The notes below the pieces were generated by a model. That model was not told the DNA's origin. It worked only from the letters and a program-made list of their open reading frames with translations, and made no database searches. From an uncultured Planctomycetaceae bacterium (lineage in GTDB: Bacteria > Planctomycetota > Planctomycetia > Planctomycetales > Planctomycetaceae), in the NCBI GenBank assembly GCA_903823545.1, contig CAIJTL010001096.1, positions 1-5,045 of the forward strand: a stretch of DNA of 5,045 nucleotides, read 5' to 3'. This document shows positions 1 through 5,045 of the stretch, one piece after another. A program made the translations under genes and the position numbers. Within the stretch, counting starts at the first letter, position 1, and each line of letters starts with the position of its first letter.

Positions 1-670
1 ATCCCGTCAGAAACTTCACCGTCAGTAGGTCAAGGAACCCTCGCAGGAATCGGCGCACGCCGTATTTGGAATGGCCGAATTGTCGCTCGCGGTGATGCAC
101 CGGAAGTTCGGTCACGCGAAAGCCGCGCGCGTGTGCGAGCACCGGAATGAAGCGATGGAGTTCGCCGTAGATGCGAATTTCGCGAGCCACCGATTCGCGA
201 AACAGTTTCAAGCCGCAATTGTGATCGTGCAGTTTCAAGCCCGTCAGCCAACCGATCATCCCGTTGAAAACTCGGCTCGGATAAACCTTGTGCCACGGAT
301 CGAGTCGTCGCTGCTTCCATCCGTTTACGACATCAAAGCCTTGATTCAATTCGGCAAGGAACTTTGGAATCTCGGCCGGGTCATCCTGTAAGTCGGCGTC
401 CATCATCATGAGATGCTCGCCGGTGGCGGCTCGCATTCCAGCAGTGAGCGCGGCAGCTTTGCCGAAATTCCGTCGGAAGCGAATCCCGGAAACGCGAGCG
501 TCTTTGGCTGACAACTCGCGAATGACGTCCCAACTCCGGTCTCGAGATCCGTCATCAACGAAGATCACTTCCAACGTGATTTCATGTTGCTGTCCGACGA
601 CGCTGATCTCGTCAAATAACTGCGCCAAACTTTCAGACTCATTAAGAACCGGAATGATGATCGACAGCAT
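1..670 (-). CDS. GT2 family glycosyltransferase, DPM1/GtrB/ArnC-like (C-terminus beyond window)
   Basis: The first 223 residues are visible, and the gene runs off the left edge. It starts [11 protein letters not shown], the usual beginning of a GT-A fold family 2 enzyme. In order: the nucleotide-binding FVDDGS at 37-42, [12 protein letters not shown] at 68-79, the metal-binding DADLQDDP at 91-98 (DxD at 91-93), NCGLKLF at 151-157, and [17 protein letters not shown] at 188-204. This order is typical of enzymes that transfer a sugar from a nucleotide donor to a polyprenyl phosphate on the cytoplasmic membrane face. The sequence after 204 turns hydrophobic, as expected where the C-terminal membrane helices of GtrB/ArnC-type proteins begin. 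The ATG at 670 is chosen because no earlier ATG exists in frame before a stop and because the conserved core begins at once. No good ribosome binding site is visible. It follows the flippase-domain gene by 58 bp in the same direction, so the two may work on one lipid-linked glycan. The donor sugar cannot be told. Confidence 0.93.
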   Translation of the reverse strand, partial: MLSIIIPVLNESESLAQLFDEISVVGQQHEITLEVIFVDDGSRDRSWDVIRELSAKDARVSGIRFRRNFGKAAALTAGMRAATGEHLMMMDADLQDDPAEIPKFLAELNQGFDVVNGWKQRRLDPWHKVYPSRVFNGMIGWLTGLKLHDHNCGLKLFRESVAREIRIYGELHRFIPVLAHARGFRVTELPVHHRERQFGHSKYGVRRFLRGFLDLLTVKFLTG

Positions 671-680
671 GAAGGGGGTG

Positions 681-715
681 TCCAAAACTCGAAGCTCAAA
701 ATCGGAAACTCGAAA
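681..715. repeat. Degenerate 7-bp tandem repeat, five units
   Basis: On the plus strand the units are tccaaaa, ctcgaag, ctcaaaa, tcggaaa and ctcgaaa; on the minus strand the consensus is close to TTTCGAG. Units 2 and 5 agree in six of seven bases. A nine-base direct repeat, AAACTCGAA, recurs 21 bp apart within it (685-693 and 706-714). The repeat lies between the stop of the flippase-domain gene and the start of the glycosyltransferase, so it occupies the 5' leader of the latter. No function is evident. It could be a decayed microsatellite-like repeat. Confidence 0.6.
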
Positions 716-728
716 GAGAGTGCTCGTC

Positions 729-1898
729 CTAGCGAGCGATCTGCGTTCTGTCGCGAAACCTTACTAGCACTCCCAAACCAACAGTGGCGAGGATTTCAGC
801 CGCCAACCACACGCCACGCAACAGCACGGTCGCGGCAACCGCCTGTGTTTGACTGATTCCCGGATGATCTTTGAGTAGTTCAATCAAGATTCCTTCGCGA
901 ACTCCTAAACCGCCGGGAGCAAAGATTGCTAAAAAACCAAGAAATGACGCGGATGAAACATCGCCGGTCCATGTCAGCCACTCCAACAATGACGTCTGCA
1001 CTCCGACCGATCGCAGCGCAGATCCCAGACTCAAACCATGCAGCAGCCACGTTGTCACGAAGGTAAAGCACCAGAGAAGTAGGAAGCTGCTGCGGATTTG
1101 AATGGGGTTCTCGTTGAGTGGAGGAGGAGAGAGGAGAGGAGGGGAGGAGGTTGATACGGGGTGTGTCTCCGGTATGTAACCCGAAGCGTCAGCTAGGGCG
1201 GACGCTCCACCTGACTGTGAATTCGGAACGTCTTGAGGCATCCCCCCTCGCTCACGCTTCGGGTTAGTGAGAAGAGGCCCTTGATCCGGAATCGGCTTCG
1301 TCAGTTTTCGTGCGATGATGCCGAGCAACTTCGCGATGACGGGGACCAAGATCACGCAGACCACGACAACCAAAATGCCGAACATCAGTGGATGCGAAAA
1401 CGTTGGGCGAAGAACTGCAGGCAAACTCTCGATCACTCGTCGCGGCCAGACAATTGGGGCGAGCGTCAGCCCGACTGCCGCTCCGACTCCCATGCAGACC
1501 AGTGTTTCATAAGTCGAAGTCAATGCGGCGACACCTGGCCGACAACCTCTGTCCGCCAACAGGCCCGCTCGAATCAACAACACCGACGCTTTACCGGGAA
1601 CGTACTTTCCAAGGTGCCCCGCGAAGAAAGCTCGCGTCACATCACTACGGTTCGATGTGCCTCCCAATTGATGAATCAAGCGGTGCCAGAAAAAGACAGA
1701 CGGCAGCCAGCCGAGCAAGTAAAAGATTCCTGAAGCGATCAGCCACGGCCAGTGAATCGTCACCGAGCCGACGTCTCCTTCAATCCAGAGCAGCCACGCT
1801 TTGCGACCAACAAACGCAATGACCAATGCAAACAACGCCCACTTCAATACCGGCCAATACCGGTGAAAGAGGTTCGGCTTTGATGTCGCATCGCTCAT
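729..1898 (-). CDS. UPF0104/YbhN-like integral membrane protein (lysylphosphatidylglycerol synthase TM-region / flippase-like domain)
   Basis: This is a 389-residue multi-pass membrane protein. Hydrophobic segments lie near residues 17-38, 49-71, 129-151, 171-196, 270-293, 315-328 and 353-380. Two family signatures are present: [10 protein letters not shown] at 94-103 and [11 protein letters not shown] at 326-336, matching the conserved PGK/PGG and PGGLGxREG motifs of the family related to the membrane part of MprF. There is no soluble aminoacyl-transferase domain, so lysyl transfer is not expected; lipid or lipid-linked substrate movement is the usual guess. Residues of about 205-265 are an unusual hydrophilic, proline-rich loop containing TNPKRERGG and [14 protein letters not shown], encoded by an inserted palindromic repeat. 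The ATG at 1898 ([11 protein letters not shown]) is chosen, with AGGAG at 1915-1919 but 16 nt away. A TTG at 1958 would add 20 residues and has AGGAA 8 nt upstream, so the longer start, 5 nt after truD, remains possible. Translational coupling to truD is plausible. Confidence 0.88.
   Translation of the reverse strand: MSDATSKPNLFHRYWPVLKWALFALVIAFVGRKAWLLWIEGDVGSVTIHWPWLIASGIFYLLGWLPSVFFWHRLIHQLGGTSNRSDVTRAFFAGHLGKYVPGKASVLLIRAGLLADRGCRPGVAALTSTYETLVCMGVGAAVGLTLAPIVWPRRVIESLPAVLRPTFSHPLMFGILVVVVCVILVPVIAKLLGIIARKLTKPIPDQGPLLTNPKRERGGMPQDVPNSQSGGASALADASGYIPETHPVSTSSPPLLSPPPLNENPIQIRSSFLLLWCFTFVTTWLLHGLSLGSALRSVGVQTSLLEWLTWTGDVSSASFLGFLAIFAPGGLGVREGILIELLKDHPGISQTQAVAATVLLRGVWLAAEILATVGLGVLVRFRDRTQIAR
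1120..1150. repeat. 31-base homopurine tract (plus strand)
   Basis: Every base from 1120 to 1150 on the plus strand is A or G, mostly GGA/GAG units. On the coding minus strand it is a pure pyrimidine run encoding a Ser/Pro/Leu-rich stretch ([10 protein letters not shown], residues 251-260) of the flippase-domain protein. It abuts the palindromic insert and looks like low-complexity sequence belonging to the same acquired loop. Confidence 0.75.
1177..1266. repeat. Interspersed palindromic element inserted in frame within the flippase-domain gene
   Basis: Two 17-base arms, 1177-1193 and 1250-1266, are inverted copies with one mismatch; the outer 13 bases (TAACCCGAAGCGT and its complement) match perfectly. 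Fifty-six bases lie between them. A smaller inverted repeat, AGCGTC/GACGCT, is nested at 1185-1190 and 1201-1206. The left arm continues into CAGCTAGGGCGG. Read on the coding strand, the element gives [13 protein letters not shown] and [12 protein letters not shown], peptide strings I recall from many unrelated planctomycete proteins, which is what a dispersed MITE- or REP-like repeat landing in genes would produce. The reading frame stays open, so the host gene still appears intact. There is no transposase and no clear target-site duplication. Confidence 0.75.
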
Positions 1899-1963
1899 GT
1901 TGTTCGTGATTCGACTCCTGAAATGGCGACCGATAAATCGTGCTGGCGACGTCGCCAAAGTCG

Positions 1964-3103
1964 CTATTCCTGCTCCGATTCTGTCTGACTCTCAGTACTT
2001 TCCGATTCGCCGATCTTCATGAATTCGCGCAGCACGACGGTCGCGTAAGCGCCGGATGGCAGGCTGAATTCAAATTGCAAACCGTCAGTTGTTGAATCGA
2101 CTTGCAGATCATTGAGCCAGACCAATAACGGACGTCGTGTGCCGTTGGTCAAATCACCGAAGCGGCGGAAGGCGTCCATCGTAAGGCCAGCGGCTTGAAG
2201 CACTCGCTGTTCGCGAATCGCTGGCTCATGCAATGTCGGCTTCATCTTGGGACCAAACATTGGGCCAGCGATGACGGTCTCGCGAGCATCGAATCGAGGC
2301 TGCTCAACCGCAAGGTCACGAACATCAAAGCATCCACCAGAAGCGCAGACTTGCATCACGTCGCCGAGCATCAATTGATGCAATAAGCCGTCATTAAGCC
2401 GTTCCGCCAAGATTTGGTTGAACAGCCAAGACTGCGCGGCAGATAGCGCAAGGCGATGCAGAAAGCGGCGATTTGGTTTCGCCGCTTCGCGAGGGGCGTC
2501 GCTTTGGGTTCGAGCTTCCGTCAACAGTTTCATGCCGAGTTTCAGTGTGCTGTTTTTGTTGCCGAAGCGTTGCGATCCAAAGTAATTCGGCACGCCTGTT
2601 TTTCGCAGTCGCTCGGCGATTGCCTGAGCGGCCGGCAAAATGGCGTCGTCGGCCTGACCGCGACAACTGGCACCACGAAGTAAGATCGAAAACCGATTCC
2701 CCCTCAAATGTCCGGTCTTCAATTTATTTCGATGCGGCGTTGCGTTGAGTAACCGAATGTTGTCGTTGTCGATGGCATTCAATCGTTCTTCAACCTGACG
2801 CGGAACCGAAACGAACTGTCGAGTGACCGCATGTGTGTCTTTCATTCCAGCAGTGCCAAGATCTCGCGGCTTAATCCGCAATGCATTCGCCAAATGCCGA
2901 CCAAGTTGATCCGCCGGAACGCTCCGTTTTTCAATCCACAAAAAAAGATGGTCACCCTCACCGCATGGCAGGTAAGCGGGAATCTCCTCGACAACAAAAT
3001 CTTCCGGGCATGATTTCAACGTTCCGGAGATACCTGGCATGTCGGCAGTAATCAGTGGAAGTTCGGCAACGGAGAATTCGGACTGCGGATCGAGGCTGCT
3101 CAT
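1964..3103 (-). CDS. truD: tRNA pseudouridine(13) synthase TruD
   Basis: TruD converts uridine 13 of tRNA-Glu to pseudouridine. The 379-residue protein shows the family landmarks in order: CPEDFVVEEI at 32-41; LGTAGMKDTHAVTRQF at 82-97, in which D89 of GMKD corresponds to the catalytic aspartate; HLRGNRFSILLRG; GVPNYFGSQRFG; ALSAAQSWLFNQILAERL; GPMFGPKM; and the C-terminal LPSGAYATVVLREF. It is somewhat longer than the E. coli enzyme (about 350 residues), mainly at the ends; the tail after LREF is Ser/Glu-rich. An ATG at 3178 in the same frame would add 25 residues (MEYIRGLTPPGSPPHKRR...), but these are encoded by the palindromic repeat upstream and resemble nothing in TruD, so the ATG at 3103 (MSSLDPQSEF) is preferred. 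It lies 138 bp after prs and just before the flippase-domain gene. All key motifs are intact. Confidence 0.96.
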   Translation of the reverse strand: MSSLDPQSEFSVAELPLITADMPGISGTLKSCPEDFVVEEIPAYLPCGEGDHLFLWIEKRSVPADQLGRHLANALRIKPRDLGTAGMKDTHAVTRQFVSVPRQVEERLNAIDNDNIRLLNATPHRNKLKTGHLRGNRFSILLRGASCRGQADDAILPAAQAIAERLRKTGVPNYFGSQRFGNKNSTLKLGMKLLTEARTQSDAPREAAKPNRRFLHRLALSAAQSWLFNQILAERLNDGLLHQLMLGDVMQVCASGGCFDVRDLAVEQPRFDARETVIAGPMFGPKMKPTLHEPAIREQRVLQAAGLTMDAFRRFGDLTNGTRRPLLVWLNDLQVDSTTDGLQFEFSLPSGAYATVVLREFMKIGESESTESQTESEQE

Positions 3104-3140
3104 AAAGTCTTCGGTTGGAATGGTACGGCGCTTATGTGGA

Positions 3141-3214
3141 GGTGAGCCGGGCGGCGTCAGCCCCCGGATATACTCCATGCAGACAGTCCAGGGGCTAACG
3201 CCGCCCGGCTCACC
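3141..3214 (-). repeat. Long GC-rich inverted repeat (RNA hairpin) between prs and truD
   Basis: Arms 3141-3168 and 3187-3214 are 28 bases each and inverted copies at 26 positions; the loop is 18 bases. Both mismatches are C opposite A on the plus strand, and therefore G-U pairs in the minus-strand transcript, so the RNA made from prs into truD could fold into an almost continuous stem. No run of T follows the stem in that direction, so it is not a classic intrinsic terminator. The sequence encodes LTPPGSP when read in either direction because of its symmetry. The arm sequence resembles a dispersed planctomycete repeat, from memory. It may influence mRNA stability or the prs/truD expression ratio. 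Confidence 0.85.
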
Positions 3215-3241
3215 AATTGCGTTGCGAATTCAATTGAAGCA

Positions 3242-4189
3242 TCAATCGAACAAACCGCTGACGGACTCGTTGCGGTGGATGCGACGGATTGCTTCTCCGA
3301 GTAATGGTGCGATGGAGACCGTCTTCAAATTGGGCATCATCTTTTCTGGTGCGATGGGCAACGAGTTTGTGACAACCAATTCTTTGATCGGTGCTTCACG
3401 TAAGCGGCTGATTGCGGGACCGCAGAGGACCGGATGCACGGCCCCGACGTAAATCTCCGCTGCTCCGTGAGCCTTCACAACATTAACCGCACCGACGATT
3501 GAGCCAGCGGTCGTGATCATGTCGTCAAACAGCAATGCGATTTTTCCTTCGATTGATCCGCCAATCAGATTCGCTTGTTTCGTTTCCAACGCGTTCGCTC
3601 GGCGTTTATCGACGATCGCCAATGTTCCCCCGAGGTTCTCCAAGTGTTGCAGCGAGCGTTTGATGCTTCCTTCGTCCGGGCTGACGATGACCAATTTGTC
3701 TTTCGGCAAGTGCAGCGATTCGAAGTACGCATCAAGCGTCTTTGCCGCGTACAAGTGGTCGACGGGACAATCAAAGAAGCCCTGAATTTGAGCCGCGTGC
3801 AGGTCGACTGTGAGAACTCGATCGGCCCCCGCCTTGGTTAACAAATTCGCGACCAACTTCGCCGTGATCGGAACTCGCCCGGCGTCTTTCCGGTCCTGCC
3901 TCGCGTATCCGAAGTAAGGGATGACGGCCGTGATGCGCTCGGCGCTCGCTCTCAGGCAAGCGTCGATCATGATCAGCAACTCCATCAGATTCTCATTCGC
4001 CGGCGGTCCCGTCGGCTCAATCAAGAAGACGTCACGGCCGCGGATGTTGTGCTCCAATTGCACGAAAATCTCGCCGTCCGGGAAGTTGCAAATCTCGCAC
4101 GGCCCCAAGGGAAGTCCGAGATATTCAGCAATCTCTTGCGCCAACGCTTTGTGAGCTCGTCCGCTGATCAATGTCAGATGGTCGTACAT
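3242..4189 (-). CDS. prs: Ribose-phosphate pyrophosphokinase (PRPP synthetase)
   Basis: This enzyme makes PRPP from ribose 5-phosphate and ATP for purine, pyrimidine, histidine, tryptophan and NAD synthesis in the cytoplasm. With the start at 4189 it has 315 residues, the same as the E. coli enzyme, and aligns end to end by eye. Landmarks: NFPDGEIFVQLEHNIRGRDVF at about 35-55, the ATP-binding ARQDR at 96-100, DLHAAQIQGFFD at 129-140 (H131), the catalytic-loop lysine in VDKRR (K195), the PRPP/ribose-phosphate loop FDDMITTAGS at 221-230, and the ending GEAIRRIHRNESVSGLF. The phosphate loop differs from the common bacterial DDMIDTGGT: the third acidic residue is Thr226. An ATG at 4219 would add ten non-conserved residues (MRHSDGAILR); the inner ATG is preferred, with GGAG at 4201-4204, 11 nt upstream. 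A promoter is likely just upstream, so it may be the first gene of a transcript continuing into truD. Confidence 0.97.
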   Translation of the reverse strand: MYDHLTLISGRAHKALAQEIAEYLGLPLGPCEICNFPDGEIFVQLEHNIRGRDVFLIEPTGPPANENLMELLIMIDACLRASAERITAVIPYFGYARQDRKDAGRVPITAKLVANLLTKAGADRVLTVDLHAAQIQGFFDCPVDHLYAAKTLDAYFESLHLPKDKLVIVSPDEGSIKRSLQHLENLGGTLAIVDKRRANALETKQANLIGGSIEGKIALLFDDMITTAGSIVGAVNVVKAHGAAEIYVGAVHPVLCGPAISRLREAPIKELVVTNSLPIAPEKMMPNLKTVSIAPLLGEAIRRIHRNESVSGLFD

Positions 4190-4249
4190 GCGCAAGATTG
4201 CTCCGTCAGAATGCCGCATCGAAAAAAGTTCAACGCGAAGTTAGCGAGC

Positions 4250-4279
4250 ATTTCAGTCGGGCTGTGCGCACATTGTCAA
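4250..4279 (-). promoter_or_regulatory. Candidate sigma-70-type promoter for prs
   Basis: On the minus strand a perfect TTGACA (4274-4279) is followed after 18 bases by TGAAAT (4250-4255), which matches the -10 consensus at four of six positions. Transcription would begin near 4243, giving a leader of about 23 bases to the ATG at 4219 or about 53 bases to the ATG at 4189. It lies in the only gap between the DUF1501 gene and prs. A ten-base palindrome sits in the spacer. The call comes from consensus matching alone; planctomycete promoters are not well defined. Confidence 0.4.
4263..4272. promoter_or_regulatory. Perfect 10-bp palindrome TGTGCGCACA in the prs promoter spacer
   Basis: TGTGCGCACA is fully self-complementary and falls between the proposed -35 and -10 hexamers of prs, a position where a bound dimeric repressor would block RNA polymerase. 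No regulator is known from this window, and short palindromes occur by chance, so this is only a possible operator. Confidence 0.2.
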
Positions 4280-4301
4280 GCTGGTGAAAGGAGTTGCTCG
4301 C

Positions 4302-5045
4302 CTATGACAATTCCGAAATCGGCTGACCACCTTCGGTGACGATCGGCACAGGACGGCCTTGCGGGTTGACCCAATGTGACGAGAGATCAATTCCCATGTA
4401 TTTGAAGATGGTTGCCGCAAGGTCTTGCGGGCGGACAGGGCGATCCTTGATGTCGTAGCCGCGCGAGTCGGTGCTGCCGATCACTTGGCCATGTTTCAAG
4501 CCACCACCGGCGAGCAAGATGCTCATGCAATTGAGCCAGTGATCGCGTCCAGCGTCCTTCGTCATGATCGGGCCACGACCGAATTCGCCCATGACCAACA
4601 CCAGTGTGTTGTCGAGTTGTCCTCGCTGCGCGAGATCGGTGACGAGCTGATAAACCGTCCGATCGACTGTCGGCAGAATTGGACCAAGTCCTTTTTCGAT
4701 CCCACCCCAGGGCGGAACATTGTCGCCGTGATTATCAAAATAGCCCCATCGCGCACTGACCAAGACATAAGACACGCCAGCTTCGACGAGCCGCCGAGCC
4801 AACAAGGCTTTCTCCCCGAGTGAATCGCGTCCGTAAGCGTCTCGCACCGTGTCAGGTTCTTGATTGAGGTCGAACGCCTTTTGAGCTTGCCCCGACATCA
4901 CGAGGTCGAGAGCTTGAGCCGTGTATCGATCAGTGCGGGCCATCATTTCGTTTCGATCGAGGTCTCGTCGCAGTTGATCAAACTGACGTCGCAGTTCATC
5001 ACGGTTGCTGAGTCGATCGAGTTGCAGCCCTTGCGGCAGCTTCAC
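4302..5045 (-). CDS. DUF1501 family protein, C-terminal part (N-terminus beyond window)
   Basis: The last 247 residues are visible; the gene enters from the right edge, and the first codon seen (GTG) is internal. DUF1501 proteins have an alkaline-phosphatase/sulfatase-like fold, usually carry a Tat signal at the N-terminus (not in view) and are exported; in Planctomycetota they are numerous and often paired with DUF1549/DUF1553 cytochrome-like proteins. No enzyme activity is firmly established. Family landmarks in the fragment: an Arg/Asp-rich helical stretch LSNRDELRRQFDQLRRDLDR at 12-31, YFDNHGDN at 102-109, GEFGRGP at 153-159, KDAGRDHWLNC at 163-173, LLAGGGLKHGQVIGSTD at 177-193, and KDRPVRPQDLAATIFKYMGID at 200-220. 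The DNHGD and GRDHW motifs contain the conserved His/Asp residues of the fold. The common GEFGRTP reads GEFGRGP here. No partner gene lies downstream; prs follows after about 110 bp and is probably transcribed separately. Confidence 0.92.
   Translation of the reverse strand: MKLPQGLQLDRLSNRDELRRQFDQLRRDLDRNEMMARTDRYTAQALDLVMSGQAQKAFDLNQEPDTVRDAYGRDSLGEKALLARRLVEAGVSYVLVSARWGYFDNHGDNVPPWGGIEKGLGPILPTVDRTVYQLVTDLAQRGQLDNTLVLVMGEFGRGPIMTKDAGRDHWLNCMSILLAGGGLKHGQVIGSTDSRGYDIKDRPVRPQDLAATIFKYMGIDLSSHWVNPQGRPVPIVTEGGQPISELS

Noticed and set aside
71..767. Open frames on the plus strand across the glycosyltransferase region (71-391 and 408-767)
   Set aside because: They lie opposite the glycosyltransferase gene, which has clear GT2 motifs on the minus strand; the plus-strand products resemble nothing and look like antisense shadows.
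1177..1266. The paired inverted arms as a complete insertion sequence or CRISPR-like repeat
   Set aside because: There is no transposase or room for one, no regular spacer array and no visible target duplication, so a short non-autonomous palindromic element is the better description.
1233..1822. Plus-strand open frames of up to 166 residues opposite the flippase-domain gene
   Set aside because: Their products are rich in Arg, Gln and Ser with no recognisable domain, while the minus strand encodes a membrane protein with two conserved motifs.
3141..3214. The prs-truD hairpin as an intrinsic terminator of prs
   Set aside because: No T-rich run follows the stem on the minus strand, the stem is much longer than usual, and the sequence looks like a dispersed repeat.
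3039..3452. A plus-strand 137-residue open frame spanning the prs-truD gap
   Set aside because: It overlaps the coding ends of truD and prs, and its middle is simply the palindromic repeat read in the other direction.
4425..4823. A plus-strand 132-residue open frame opposite the DUF1501 gene
   Set aside because: The minus strand shows a continuous run of DUF1501 motifs through this region; the plus-strand frame has no recognisable content.

Overview
The window looks like ordinary chromosome from a planctomycete, probably a Rhodopirellula/Pirellulaceae-type organism. Three things point there: a DUF1501 gene (a secreted family strongly expanded in Planctomycetota), moderate GC with weak Shine-Dalgarno sequences, and two palindromic elements of a kind I associate with planctomycete genomes. 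One of these carries the TAACCCGAAGCGT arms and encodes NPKRERGG; the other carries GGTGAGCCGGGCGGCGT arms and encodes LTPPGSP. The assignment rests on recognition, not on a search.

All five genes lie on the minus strand and are read from right to left. From the right edge they are: the C-terminal half of a DUF1501 protein (5045-4302, N-terminus outside the window); a short intergenic region with a plausible promoter; prs, ribose-phosphate pyrophosphokinase (4189-3242); a 138-bp intergenic region filled mostly by a 28-bp-stem hairpin (3141-3214); truD, tRNA-Glu pseudouridine-13 synthase (3103-1964); a UPF0104/YbhN-like flippase-domain membrane protein (1898-729); and a GT2 DPM1/GtrB-like glycosyltransferase (670 to the left edge, C-terminus outside the window).

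prs and truD are housekeeping genes, for PRPP supply and tRNA modification. The last two genes form a plausible envelope pair: a glycosyltransferase that would charge a lipid carrier, and a multi-pass membrane protein from the family that includes lysylphosphatidylglycerol synthase transmembrane regions. The spacing from prs onward allows one transcript, but this is inferred from layout only. No stretch over 300 bases lacks a gene, and I see no tRNA, rRNA, CRISPR array or transposase.

The unusual content is small-scale. An interspersed inverted repeat sits in frame inside the membrane protein and adds a loop of about 55 residues. A polypurine run lies directly beside it. The prs-truD hairpin has mismatches that become G-U pairs only in the transcribed strand, and it creates a false N-terminal extension of TruD. 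A degenerate 7-bp tandem repeat lies just before the glycosyltransferase. I found no convincing new multi-gene system here.
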